Assembly: GCF_020176955.2 (NCBI RefSeq)
Contig: NZ_JAIUCZ020000013.1
Location: forward strand, 186,001 to 250,000
DNA from: Nocardia sp. alder85J
GTDB lineage: Bacteria; Actinomycetota; Actinomycetes; Mycobacteriales; Mycobacteriaceae
Direction of reading: 5' to 3'
Length of the DNA stretch: 64,000 nucleotides
Shown here piece after piece: positions 8,324 through 16,723 of this stretch; the stretch's first letter is position 1, and each line of letters starts with the position of its first letter. The notes beneath the pieces are model-generated. The model was not told the DNA's origin, did no database searches, and worked only from the letters and a program-made list of their open reading frames with translations. Both the position numbers and the translations under genes were made by a program.

Positions 8324-9036
8324 CGGACCTCGCTCTCCTCGGACTCGGTCGAACGCTGGACCGCCGACCACAACTGGTACCCGAGCAACGCCTGCGCCTC
8401 CTGGATCCGGTGCACGCTCTGCGACCGGACGACGAAGCAGGCGTCGACATCCGGGCTGCTCGCGAAGGCGCCGCCGTCGTATCCGGCGAAGCCGATGGTG
8501 TACAGGCCGCGACGACGAGCCTCCCGCAGCGCCGCGGTGAGGTCGGCGGAATTTCCGCTGGTCGACATGGCGATGGCGATGTCACCGGCGGTGGCGCGGG
8601 CGATCAGCTGTCGCGCGAAGACGAGTTCGAAGCCGACGTCGTTGCCGAGGGCGGTCAGGATCGCCTGATCCGCGGTCAGCGACCAGGCCGGCAGCGGCAG
8701 CCCGGCCGGTGGCCGCGCGAACAGGGTCGCGAGCGTGGTGGCGTCGGTACTGCTGCCGCCGTTACCGAAGGTGAAAAGCCTTCCCCCCGAGACGAATCGG
8801 CGGCTCATCTCGGCGGCGGCGGTGACCAGCAGTGCGGCGTTGGCGGTCAGCGCGCTCCGGCGCAGCGCGGCGCTGTCGGCGGCCTTCGCCTGTGCCGAAC
8901 GTGCGAGATCGGCCAGCAGTGCGGCGGTGTCGGATGCGCCGCCGTCGAGGAACGGGTAGAGGAAACTGGTTGGGGGAGTGCTGGTTTCGAATGCGGCCGA
9001 TGCGGATTCCGTCCGGGTGGACACGGGCCGGTTCAT
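8320..9036 (-). CDS. SIS-domain phosphosugar isomerase-like protein in hyp operon
   Basis: 238 residues with a sugar isomerase (SIS) fold like GmhA/sedoheptulose-7-phosphate isomerase. Visible motifs are FTFGNGGSSTDA (phosphate-binding Gly/Ser loop) and IAMSTSGNSADL (second Ser-Gly-Asn loop). A heptose role is unlikely here: the gene overlaps the HupF-fusion stop upstream and the hypE start downstream, so it is an integral member of the hydrogenase maturation operon. Substrate unknown. GmhA-like proteins occur in other actinobacterial group 1h clusters, to my recollection. Confidence 0.85.
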   Translation of the reverse strand: MNRPVSTRTESASAAFETSTPPTSFLYPFLDGGASDTAALLADLARSAQAKAADSAALRRSALTANAALLVTAAAEMSRRFVSGGRLFTFGNGGSSTDATTLATLFARPPAGLPLPAWSLTADQAILTALGNDVGFELVFARQLIARATAGDIAIAMSTSGNSADLTAALREARRRGLYTIGFAGYDGGAFASSPDVDACFVVRSQSVHRIQEAQALLGYQLWSAVQRSTESEESEVR

Positions 9037-9743
9037 CGCGCCTCCCCACCGACGGCGCCGATCGCGGTGCCCGCGTGCACCAGCAGCAGATCCCCCGCCG
9101 AGACCACCCCGACGAGGGTCGTCGCGACGGTTTCGACGCCGGTCGCCGTCCGGACCGTCGCGGTGTCGCCGGTGGTGGCGATCACCTCACCGAGCCGCCC
9201 CTCGTCACTACAGGTGATGCAGGCGTCCGGGGCGTATTCCGGTGGTGGCACGGGATGTTCGAGGCAGACGTGGGTCAATTCCCACAGCAGGTGATAGGCC
9301 AGCACGAAACCGCCGGCCGCGGGCATCCGGCGATCGGGATCGTCGAACCACAGCAGGTGGTCGGCGGCCCCGGCGGGTGGCCGGGGCCCGTTGCCGATCC
9401 AGATCGTGGTCACCCCCCACGCCGGGGCACGCAGCATCAGCGAACACACCTCGGGATCGTCGGCGCCGGACACCGCGATCAGGACATCGCCCGCACGTGC
9501 CGATACCCGGGCGGTGCGCACCGGATCCGGGCCGGTCAGCGCCACCGCGGGCAGCGCGCGTTTGCCCACGATCACCGGGTGCACGAATTCCACCGCGATG
9601 TGCTGGGCGTGCGGTTCCCACGACGGGGCCACACACCACAGGGTGGCGCCCGCGGTGAAACGGCGGGCCAGGGCCAGCGCCGTCGCCGCGAGATCCGCGG
9701 CCGGTTCCGCGTCGAGTTCGTGATCGATCGCTGTCGTACTCAT
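9033..9743 (-). CDS. SIS-like domain fused to a HypC/HupF-like domain
   Basis: 236 residues, two parts. Residues about 20-165 form a Rossmann-like SIS relative (SARAGDVLIAVSGADDPEV and WGVTTIWIGNG) whose usual active Ser loop is changed. Residues about 178-236 are a small barrel beginning CITCSDEGRLGEV, like the HupF/HypC family but with CITC in place of the MCLGIPG start, so the essential N-terminal Cys is embedded inside the chain. Such proteins are annotated as hydrogenase assembly protein HupF in actinobacteria. First gene of the minus-strand maturation operon. The coupling of a SIS-like and a HypC-like domain, next to a separate SIS protein, suggests the two work together. Confidence 0.8.
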   Translation of the reverse strand: MSTTAIDHELDAEPAADLAATALALARRFTAGATLWCVAPSWEPHAQHIAVEFVHPVIVGKRALPAVALTGPDPVRTARVSARAGDVLIAVSGADDPEVCSLMLRAPAWGVTTIWIGNGPRPPAGAADHLLWFDDPDRRMPAAGGFVLAYHLLWELTHVCLEHPVPPPEYAPDACITCSDEGRLGEVIATTGDTATVRTATGVETVATTLVGVVSAGDLLLVHAGTAIGAVGGEAR

Positions 9744-10165
9744 ATCGATACCGCCCGTTCGTCGTCGAACAGCCGTGCTCGGACTTCCGCTCCGGTATTG
9801 CGGGGATCGGATATTCGTGCCCGGACCGCGGTGAGCGGCGGATCCGGATATTCCGCATCGGGATATCGTGCCGAGCGTAGCGTGCGATGCCGTCGCTGTC
9901 CGGGGAGTGGGGATAACATCCCGGCCGCACCGGGAACACTCGCGGTTTGTGATATCGGCTCCGGGTCACGATATTACGGATCGGCGGCGAATTCCGGGTG
10001 CGGGTGTCGATATCGCGGCGCGGCCGCCAGTATTACGGGCACCGGGCACGTGGCCGATCCGCCACGATCCCGTCGATAGCGCGCGTGCCATTCTCCCGGT
10101 GGCACGCCAGTCGCCCGGAACGCCGGTCGGATCCCTGCGTTTCGCAGTTCTCGAGGAGGCCGGTC
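9744..10165. promoter_or_regulatory. Divergent promoter region between the hyp operon and hypAB, with repeated GATAT motifs
   Basis: Separates the minus-strand HupF-fusion operon from plus-strand hypA. In GC-rich surroundings it carries six GATATC/GATATT motifs between about 9810 and 10016 (near 9810, 9847, 9862, 9951, 9970, 10009), plus CATATCGATA at 9741. No coding frame is convincing. The repeats may be regulator sites; no known consensus fits. Confidence 0.45.
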
Positions 10166-10504
10166 GTGCACGAGCTGGCAATCTGCGAATCCATCGTGCA
10201 CGCGGTGCGGGAACACGCGGCGGGGCGGCCGGTCCGCACGGTGCATCTGCGGATCGGCAATCTGCGCCAGGTCGTTCCCGACACGCTGATCTTCTGCTGG
10301 TCGCTGGTCACGGACGGATCCGATCTCGCGGAGGTGGAGCTGCTGGTGGAGCGGATCGAGGGCCGCATCCGCTGCCGGCAGTGCCACGGCGAGCGGGTGC
10401 TCGACGACTACGTATTCGCCTGCGACCGCTGCGGCGGCGTCGATGTCGAGGTCGTGGCGGGCGAGGAATTTCTCATCACCGCACTGGAACTCACGGAGGC
10501 ATGA
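10166..10504 (+). CDS. hypA: HypA, nickel-delivery metallochaperone
   Basis: 112 residues. HypA binds Ni through its N-terminal Met-His-Glu motif and zinc through two CxxC pairs, passing Ni with HypB to the hydrogenase. Here the start reads (V)HELAIC and the zinc site is CRQC and CDRC, 14 residues apart. GTG at 10166 follows GAGGAGG with correct spacing and puts His at position 2, which decides the start. Followed after 3 bp by hypB. Confidence 0.95.
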   Translation: MHELAICESIVHAVREHAAGRPVRTVHLRIGNLRQVVPDTLIFCWSLVTDGSDLAEVELLVERIEGRIRCRQCHGERVLDDYVFACDRCGGVDVEVVAGEEFLITALELTEA

Positions 10505-10507
10505 ACC

Positions 10508-11293
10508 ATGGGCCGGTTTCACCGTCACGACGAGCACGACCATTCCCACGAGCACGGTCACGACCATTCCCACGACCACGGTGACCATTCCGGTTACGGC
10601 ACCGCGACCGAACGGGTCCTGGTGCTGGAACGGATCTTCCACGAGAACGACCGCACCGCCGCCGCGAACCGCGCGGATTTCGACGCCTGCGGTGTGGTGG
10701 CGATCAATCTGATGTCCTCACCCGGCGCCGGGAAAACCCACCTGCTGCGCGCCGCGCTGCAACACCTCCGGGGCCGGATGCGGATCGGCATCGTCGAAGG
10801 CGATATCGAGACCAGCCTGGACGCCGATCTGCTCACCGGATTCGGCGCCGATATCAGCCTCCTCAACACGGCCAACGGTTTCGGCGGCGAATGCCACCTG
10901 GACGCCCCGATGGTGCGATCGGCGCTGACCCGGCTACCACTGCCGGAATTGGATCTGCTGATCGTCGAGAATGTCGGAAACCTGGTCTGCCCGGCCGAAT
11001 TCGAGATCGGCGAACACGCCCGCGCCATGGTGTATTCGGTCACCGAGGGCGAGGAGAAGCCGCTGAAATATCCGGTGATGTTCCGATCGGCGGACCTGGT
11101 CCTGCTCAACAAGATCGACCTCCTCCCGCACCTGGACTACGACCTGGACCTCTTCTACGCCAACCTGCGCGCGGTGAACCCGGCGGTCACGGTCATCGAA
11201 ACCAGCGCCCGCACCGGCGCGGGCATCGACGCCTGGTGCGAATGGCTGAGCGCCCGGCAACCGGCACGCCGGCCGTCCGCGACGACGGTCTGA
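10508..11293 (+). CDS. hypB: HypB, Ni-binding GTPase
   Basis: 261 residues. A histidine-rich segment (residues 5-27, over ten His) stores Ni or Zn. The G domain has a P-loop SSPGAGKT at 70-77, GDIETSLDADLL, the metal-site Cys-His in GGECHLDAPM, and NKIDLLPHLDYD (NKxD). The high-affinity N-terminal CxxCGC Ni site of E. coli HypB is missing, as in many actinobacteria. Works with HypA to insert Ni into the HhyL precursor after the Fe(CN)2CO group. Convergent with hypF. Confidence 0.96.
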   Translation: MGRFHRHDEHDHSHEHGHDHSHDHGDHSGYGTATERVLVLERIFHENDRTAAANRADFDACGVVAINLMSSPGAGKTHLLRAALQHLRGRMRIGIVEGDIETSLDADLLTGFGADISLLNTANGFGGECHLDAPMVRSALTRLPLPELDLLIVENVGNLVCPAEFEIGEHARAMVYSVTEGEEKPLKYPVMFRSADLVLLNKIDLLPHLDYDLDLFYANLRAVNPAVTVIETSARTGAGIDAWCEWLSARQPARRPSATTV

Positions 11294-11351
11294 TCTCGTA
11301 CGCGTGCGGGGCTGGTCCGCGGACGGCGTGGGTGGCGGGCCGGCGACTCGA

Positions 11352-13838
11352 TCAGCCCGAGCCCGCCACGAGCAGTTGGCCGAACGCCAGGCCCCCGTCG
11401 TTGGGCGGTAGGCGGCGATGGCAGAGGACCTGGAAGTTGTTGTCCTCGAGTAGTCTTCGAGACCGGGCGAGGAGCAACGCGTTCTGGAACACCCCGCCGG
11501 ACAGCGCGATCGGCGTTGTCCCGGTGGCGAACTCGATCGCGAGCTCGAGCACCAGGTGCGCCACCGCCTCGTGGAAGCGGGCGCCGATCACCGCCGTGGG
11601 CACCCCGCGGCAGGCGTCGCTCACCACCGCCGCCAGCACCGGGCCCGGATCCAGCTCGGCGACAGGGCCTTCCGCGTCGTCGCGGGCGCCGGGCGAGATC
11701 GCGAACCGGTACCGGACAGCGCCGGGATCGGTTCCGCGTGACAGTCCCTCCAGTTCGATCGCGGCCTGGGCCTCGAAATCGGCGACATGCCGCACTCCCG
11801 CCAGCGACGACACCGCATCGAACAACCGGCCCATGCTGGAGGTCGGGACACAGCCGGTGCCGGTGGCCAACTGCCGGGCCAGGATCGCGCGCTCGGCCGG
11901 TGGACAGGCGCGCACCGCCGCGATCCCCTCGTCCCACTCGATACCCGCCGCGAACAGGTGGGCGAGCGCCATCCGGTACGGCCGGCGGATACTGACGTCG
12001 CCACCGGCCAGTGGCACGTATCGCAGGTGCGCCAGCCTCCGGTAGCCCTTGTACCGCGCGGCCAGCACCTCTCCGCCCCAGATCGCCGCGTCGGGCCCGA
12101 AACCTGTTCCGTCGAAAGCGAATCCGACCACCGAGGTCTCCGGATCCACACCGTGCTCGCCCATCACCGCCGCGAGATGCGCATGATGGTGCTGCACCGG
12201 ATACACGGGCCGATCACCGGCGTGCTCGGCTGCCCAGAGCGCCGACCGGTAGCGCGGATGCGAGTCGGCCGCCAACTGCACCGGCCGGACCCCGGTCAGC
12301 TGCTCCAGGTGCTGTTCGGCGGCGGCGAAGGCGCGCAAGGTGGCCAGATCGTCCATATCGCCGATGTGCTGACTCAGCCACGCGTACCGGCCCTCGGCCA
12401 CCGCACAGGTGTTCTTCAGATCGGCCCCGGTCGCCAGCGTCGGCGGCACCGGGAACGGCAGCGCCAGCGGCATCGGCGCATATCCGCGCGACCGCCGCAC
12501 CGGCACCTCCTCCCCGTCGACCAGGCGCACCACCGAATCGTCGCAGGGCACGAGGATCCGCCGATCGTGGCACAGCCGGCCGTCGGCCAGCCCGGCCAGC
12601 CGCTCCAGCGCATCCGCGTCGTCGAAGCACAAGGGCTCCCCGCCGAGGTTGCCGGACGTCATCACCAGCGCCTGCGGGCCGGGCTCGTCCTCCGGCAGCC
12701 CGAACAGCAGCAGATGCACCGGCGTGTAGGCGATCAGCACACCCAGATCCGGATTGCCCGGCGCCACGTCCGGTACCACGACGATGCCCGAGGCCGAGGG
12801 GTGCAGCGCGACTGCGCGAGGGTCGCCGGTGCGAAGTGCATCCGGATCGCCGAGGCCCCGGCGGTGGCCGTGTGCTGGGCCGGCCACATCACCGCCGCCG
12901 AATTGCTCGGCAACCTCCTCGGGCAGACCGCGAGATGTCGGGACCGGCCCGGTACCAGCTCGGTGTCCCGGCCCAGGATGTACAGCGCGGGGGAGCAGCA
13001 CGATCGGGCGGGCCGGGCCGGTCAGCAGTGCCGCCGCGGCGGCGTCGACGGTGACGATCTGCCGGGCGGTCGCCAGGTCCGGCACCATGACGGCGAAAGG
13101 TTTGGCGCCGCGGCGTTTCCGGCGGCGGAGTTCGGTGACGGCGGCGGGGTTGGCGGCGTCGCAGGCCAGGTGGTAGCCGCCGATGCCCTTGACCGCGAGA
13201 ATTCCACCGGAGCGCAACAGGTTCCGCGCGGCGGTGAGTGGATCGCCGGTACCGGGGCCGTGGTAGGACAGGGTCGGGCCGCAGTCGGGGCAGGCGATCG
13301 GCTGGGCGTGGAAGCGGCGGTCGCGGGGGTCGGCGTATTCGCGGGCGCACTGCGGGCACATGGCGAATTCGGCCATGGAGGTGTGCTGCCGGTCATAGGG
13401 GAGTTCGGCGATGATGGTGAATCGCGGACCGCAATTGGTGCAGTTGACGAACGGGTGCCGGTAGCGGCGGTCGGCCGGGTCCCGGAGTTCGGCGGCGCAG
13501 TCGGCGCAGATCGCCACGTCGGGGGAGGCCAGGGTGCGGCCGCCGCCGGCGTGGGTGGTGTCCGTGATGCGGAATCCGGTGCCGCCGCGCGCCGGGATCT
13601 CGGACACCTCGATCGACTCGATCATCGCCAGTGGAGGTGGGCCGCCACGGATTCGGTCGGTGAAGGTATCCAGGTCGGCTCGGCTGCCCTCGACCTCCAC
13701 GATCACGCCGGAGCTGTCGTTGCACACCTCGCCGGACAGCGCGAACTCGGCGGCGGTGGCGTACACGAACGGCCGGAAGCCGACGCCCTGCACGACGCCC
13801 CGGACGACGATGCGCCGCCGGGATCGCCGCGTGCTCAA
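11352..13838 (-). CDS. hypF: HypF carbamoyltransferase, with an in-frame insertion
   Basis: 828 residues. HypF makes carbamoyl-adenylate and transfers the carbamoyl group to HypE. Domains in order: acylphosphatase (1-90, VVRGVVQGVGFRPFVY), two zinc fingers (CADC...CTNC and CPQC...CPDC, 111-186), YrdC-like ATP domain (about 200-420), and the Kae1-like carbamoyltransferase (about 440-828) with QHHHAHLAAVMGE and LSGGVFQN. Odd: between LLPRA (285) and VAPGNPDLGV (358), where homologues have about ten residues, there are about 70 low-complexity Gly/Pro/His/Arg residues (12768-12983). The frame stays open, so this is an expanded loop or a small insertion. ATG overlaps hypC stop. Confidence 0.94.
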   Translation of the reverse strand: MSTRRSRRRIVVRGVVQGVGFRPFVYATAAEFALSGEVCNDSSGVIVEVEGSRADLDTFTDRIRGGPPPLAMIESIEVSEIPARGGTGFRITDTTHAGGGRTLASPDVAICADCAAELRDPADRRYRHPFVNCTNCGPRFTIIAELPYDRQHTSMAEFAMCPQCAREYADPRDRRFHAQPIACPDCGPTLSYHGPGTGDPLTAARNLLRSGGILAVKGIGGYHLACDAANPAAVTELRRRKRRGAKPFAVMVPDLATARQIVTVDAAAAALLTGPARPIVLLPRAVHPGPGHRAGTGPVPTSRGLPEEVAEQFGGGDVAGPAHGHRRGLGDPDALRTGDPRAVALHPSASGIVVVPDVAPGNPDLGVLIAYTPVHLLLFGLPEDEPGPQALVMTSGNLGGEPLCFDDADALERLAGLADGRLCHDRRILVPCDDSVVRLVDGEEVPVRRSRGYAPMPLALPFPVPPTLATGADLKNTCAVAEGRYAWLSQHIGDMDDLATLRAFAAAEQHLEQLTGVRPVQLAADSHPRYRSALWAAEHAGDRPVYPVQHHHAHLAAVMGEHGVDPETSVVGFAFDGTGFGPDAAIWGGEVLAARYKGYRRLAHLRYVPLAGGDVSIRRPYRMALAHLFAAGIEWDEGIAAVRACPPAERAILARQLATGTGCVPTSSMGRLFDAVSSLAGVRHVADFEAQAAIELEGLSRGTDPGAVRYRFAISPGARDDAEGPVAELDPGPVLAAVVSDACRGVPTAVIGARFHEAVAHLVLELAIEFATGTTPIALSGGVFQNALLLARSRRLLEDNNFQVLCHRRLPPNDGGLAFGQLLVAGSG

Positions 13839-14080
13839 GGCTCCTCGCCCCGGCCGAGCAGCCGCAGGCCGGCCATCGCGGCCTCCGCGCCGGCCGCGTC
13901 GGTCTTCTGCACCGCGAAACCCATGTGGATGATCACCCAGTCGCCGGGGCGGGCGCGATCGTCGTCCTCCAGCAGGCCGATGTTGACCCGCCGGTGCTCA
14001 CCGGAGACGTCGACCAGGGCGATCTGATCGTGGTAGCCGTCGACCAGCGACACCACGCGGCCGGGTATGCCCAGGCACAT
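13835..14080 (-). CDS. hypC: HypC maturation chaperone (second copy)
   Basis: 81 residues from ATG at 14080, giving MCLGIPGRVV with the essential Cys2. A GTG nine bases upstream would add VTR and bury the Cys, so it is rejected even though it lies closer to the AGGAGG. The first copy (6929-7201) is about 40% alike by eye. This copy belongs to the structural operon, between the endopeptidase and hypF, and is likely the one dedicated to HhyL. Confidence 0.93.
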   Translation of the reverse strand: MCLGIPGRVVSLVDGYHDQIALVDVSGEHRRVNIGLLEDDDRARPGDWVIIHMGFAVQKTDAAGAEAAMAGLRLLGRGEEP

Positions 14081-14085
14081 CCGCG

Positions 14086-14556
14086 TCACACCTCCTGCCG
14101 GGCGAACAGGTCGTCGAGCACCGAGCCCACGGCGGCCACGGTGATCGGTACCGCGGCCGCGACGGTATCGGTCAGCCCGATGGTCTCGGTGATCGATTCG
14201 ACCTGGCAGCCGACGACGAGCGTGGTGGGCGGCAGGGTGCCGCCCAGCGCTCGGACCGTCGCGAAGGTCGCCTCGGGATTCATGGCGTGCGCGTCGAGCT
14301 GCGCGGAGGTCTCGGCGGCGGCGTCGACGCGCAGCACCTCCACGCGGCCGGGCGCGCCACGGTTCGGCAGCGCGTCCACCAGCACCAGCGCATCCCAGGC
14401 GTCGAGCAGGTCGTAGGCGAGATGCATACCGCGAATGCCGTAGTCGGTCACGCGTACGCCGGGTGCGCGCGGCGGTGGCAGTTCACGCACCACCGCCGGC
14501 CCGAACCCGTCGTCACCGAGGAAGACATTGCCGATACCGGCCACCAGCACCCGCAT
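14086..14556 (-). CDS. Hydrogenase maturation endopeptidase (HyaD/HybD family)
   Basis: 156 residues, peptidase family M52. It removes the C-terminal extension of the hydrogenase large subunit after Ni is inserted. The nickel-sensing residues of the family are in place: the acidic residue in GIGNVFLGDDGFGPAV (Asp where HybD has Glu16), Asp in VLVDALPNRG, and His in LDAHAMNP. Start: ATG at 14556 eight bases after GGAGGG; a GTG three codons upstream is possible. Its target is presumably HhyL, which ends with a 22-residue tail after its last ligand motif. Confidence 0.93.
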   Translation of the reverse strand: MRVLVAGIGNVFLGDDGFGPAVVRELPPPRAPGVRVTDYGIRGMHLAYDLLDAWDALVLVDALPNRGAPGRVEVLRVDAAAETSAQLDAHAMNPEATFATVRALGGTLPPTTLVVGCQVESITETIGLTDTVAAAVPITVAAVGSVLDDLFARQEV

Positions 14557-14589
14557 CACGTGCACCCTCCGATCGTCGGTAACCGTGGG

Positions 14590-14709
14590 CTACATCTGGC
14601 GAATCTTCAAGTAACGCTTGATATCCGGGATGGACCGGACGCCGATGACCGCCAGCGCCGCCGCGATCGCCGCGATGACGACGGTCGAGATCACTCCAAC
14701 CGATTCCAT
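14590..14709 (-). CDS. 39-residue single-helix membrane peptide (DUF6893-like)
   Basis: A very small gene: a Met-Glu-Ser start, one hydrophobic helix (about residues 5-25, VISTVVIAAIAAALAVIGV) and a basic end PDIKRYLKIRQM. Tiny proteins of this kind (I recall DUF6893) are conserved at this place in actinobacterial group 1h hydrogenase operons. A basic cytoplasmic tail on one helix suggests a membrane tether or partner for the otherwise soluble hydrogenase. AAGGCAGGA precedes the ATG. Confidence 0.75.
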   Translation of the reverse strand: MESVGVISTVVIAAIAAALAVIGVRSIPDIKRYLKIRQM

Positions 14710-14720
14710 GGTCCTGCCTT

Positions 14721-16076
14721 TCATTCCGGCGGGCCGCCGAGCGGCTCGATCTCCTCGGGAGCGAAATACAAGTAGCGGCCGTACCATTCGTGCATATCGG
14801 CCGCGGGATCGTCGTCGACGACCACCGCGATGTGCACCCGGCCGTCGAAATCCTGATGCACCGACGCCACCCGCGCCGCGCATCCCGCGTAGAACAGGTC
14901 CTGCGCGTCGGCGCGGCGGGTGGGCCGCAATCGCACCCGGCTGCCCTTGCGGACCGGCACCCCGTCGACCACAACCGCATCGGTCTCGGGGCTCACCGCC
15001 GCCTCGGCCCGCGGATCCCAGTAGTGCGCGGCGTCCCTGCCGTCGGGCAGCGGTTGCGTATCCACCGAGTCGGGTCCGGGGTCGAGGCGGTGCGCCCCCT
15101 CCGGATCGCGCAGCACGCCGTGCAGCCGCTGCAACTGATCGGCGGTGAGCGCGTCGCAGTGGTCGATGATCTCGGCGCCGCGCGGGTCGGTGGCGCGGGC
15201 CTGCTGCTTCTCCTCGTCGGTCAGCGTCATGATGCGCAGCGCCAGGATCTCGTCGATCTCGGTGCAGTCGAACAGCGAGATGTCGCTCTGCTCGGCCACT
15301 TCCGGGTGGTCGTAGAGGATGATCGGCGAGATCAGCAGCAGGCTGCGATCGCCCGCCGGCCCGGCCAGCACGGGGAAGCAGCGGTGCTGCGCGCACCGGC
15401 CGGTGGCGGCGGCCGCGGCCGGAGGCGGTTCCAGCAGCGATACGAACTGCGCGCCCGCGAGTTCGGCGACGACGTGGGCGCCGAGGAAGGAGCGGGCTGT
15501 GGCGTCCGCGCGGTCCAGGGCGGGTGCACCGGTGTTGCGGACGGTGACGGTGAGGCGGTGGTAGCCGTCGACGCGGTCGGCCGATATCTCGAGCATCCCG
15601 TCCAGCGGCTGCCTGCTGCGGACCAGATACCCCGCGTCGGGCAGTTCGTCCACCTCGCTGCCGGCCGGTACGTGCAGAGGAAAACTACTGTCGCGCAACG
15701 GTATCGAGCCGAAGTACAGCTCGTGCTCCACCGCCTCGTCCCAGCTGATCCAGCAGCGGTCGCCGCAGCGCAACTCGGCGACGGGGGTGCCGTCGGTGGT
15801 GTGCACCGTGCGGCGCTGCTGTTGCAGGAACCGGACGGTCAGCGTCACGGTCGCGGCGTCGCCGTCGGCGATCAGGCATTGCGCCGCCAGCGACATGTCC
15901 TCGCCCAGGCCGGATTCCGCCGCGCCCACCGGGCCCAGCACGCCGAACTGCCAGCGGGACCGGTTCTTCTGCGAGTCGGCCCGGTACGGATACAGCAGAT
16001 AACCCTCGTAGAGGACGGTGTCGGCGAGGGTGCGCACCCGATCGCGCAGCGGCCGAGCGGTCCGGTCGACGGTCAC
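14721..16076 (-). CDS. 451-residue conserved protein of the group 1h hydrogenase operon
   Basis: No domain I can name. Soluble, no signal peptide, with an N-terminal region (RDRVRTLADTVLYEGYLLYPYR) typical of a family seen only with these hydrogenases in my memory, a central beta-rich part, and a C-terminal 90 residues resembling a small beta-barrel (VRKGSRVRLRPTRRADAQDL, then HIAVVVDDDP). Because its frame stays open far upstream through the next two genes, the start matters: GTG at 16076 overlaps the DUF6084 stop (GTGA) and fits the operon pattern. Probable assembly or electron-transfer accessory protein; this is inference from position. Confidence 0.75.
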   Translation of the reverse strand: MTVDRTARPLRDRVRTLADTVLYEGYLLYPYRADSQKNRSRWQFGVLGPVGAAESGLGEDMSLAAQCLIADGDAATVTLTVRFLQQQRRTVHTTDGTPVAELRCGDRCWISWDEAVEHELYFGSIPLRDSSFPLHVPAGSEVDELPDAGYLVRSRQPLDGMLEISADRVDGYHRLTVTVRNTGAPALDRADATARSFLGAHVVAELAGAQFVSLLEPPPAAAAATGRCAQHRCFPVLAGPAGDRSLLLISPIILYDHPEVAEQSDISLFDCTEIDEILALRIMTLTDEEKQQARATDPRGAEIIDHCDALTADQLQRLHGVLRDPEGAHRLDPGPDSVDTQPLPDGRDAAHYWDPRAEAAVSPETDAVVVDGVPVRKGSRVRLRPTRRADAQDLFYAGCAARVASVHQDFDGRVHIAVVVDDDPAADMHEWYGRYLYFAPEEIEPLGGPPE

Positions 16077-16723
16077 GACGCCGCCTCCGTTCCGGCGGCC
16101 AGCAGTTCGGCCATGGCGTCGTCGTAGCCCAGCAGGCCACGGCGGGACTTGTAGGTCGACAGCGCGTCCAGGGTGGTGCGCGACAGCCGCAGCCAGCCGG
16201 AGTCCGGGAAGTGCCCGGCCATCAGCTCCCGCCACACCGAGATCGGCATGTCGTACCCGCAATCGCGATCCCACGGCACATTGCGGATCGCGAAACCCTT
16301 GCCGCCCTTGACGAATACCGTGCCGCTGAACAGGAACAGCAGCGGCACGGTCCCTTCGCGCAGCGCGTGCAGATATTTCGACCCCGCGACCTCGAAGTCG
16401 TAGGTGCACGGCAGCGGCAGCTCCACCTCGGCGGACTCCCGGAAGCCGGGAACCATGGTGGCGCAGTGCATCCACAGGAACGAGCGCTGCGTGTCGTGCC
16501 AGCGCTCCCGCGGCCCGAACAGGTCGGTGAGCCCGGTGCTCTCCTCGTCGCTGTAACCGCGGCGGTACGGTTCGATGCGGACCTGGGCGCGTAATGCGAT
16601 GGCGTGCACCGGTTCGTCGGCCGGGGTGGTGAGGGCGACCCGGGCCGACAGAGCCGGGGTGAGCGCGTACGGTTCCGGCCCGATGCCGGTGACGGTGAGT
16701 GCGAGGCCACAGGTCTCGGTCAT
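16073..16723 (-). CDS. DUF6084-type hydrogenase-associated protein
   Basis: 216 residues, soluble. Pattern: a beta-sandwich-like first half (TLTVTGIGPEPYALTPALSAR type, then RAQVRIEPYRRGYSDEE), DLFGPRERW, and a second half VPLLFLFSGTVFVKGGKGF. I recall this as DUF6084, found in hhy operons. The segment DLFGPRERW followed by MHCATMVPGF is the most conserved-looking part. No cofactor motif. Starts by ATGA overlap with the DUF5947-type gene and ends in GTGA overlap with the next. Confidence 0.75.
   Translation of the reverse strand: MTETCGLALTVTGIGPEPYALTPALSARVALTTPADEPVHAIALRAQVRIEPYRRGYSDEESTGLTDLFGPRERWHDTQRSFLWMHCATMVPGFRESAEVELPLPCTYDFEVAGSKYLHALREGTVPLLFLFSGTVFVKGGKGFAIRNVPWDRDCGYDMPISVWRELMAGHFPDSGWLRLSRTTLDALSTYKSRRGLLGYDDAMAELLAAGTEAAS

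Noticed and set aside
11332..11369. Terminator between hypB and hypF
   Set aside because: GTGGCGGGC and GCCCGCCAC can pair, but the loop is 20 bases, the second arm lies in the hypF coding end, and there is no T-run. Too weak to list.
11352..13838. HypF as a frameshifted pseudogene
   Set aside because: Despite the odd insert the frame is continuous and all catalytic motifs before and after are intact.
14080..14089. GTG at 14089 as the hypC start
   Set aside because: It would displace the essential Cys2 to position 5; ATG 14080 restores MCLGIPG.
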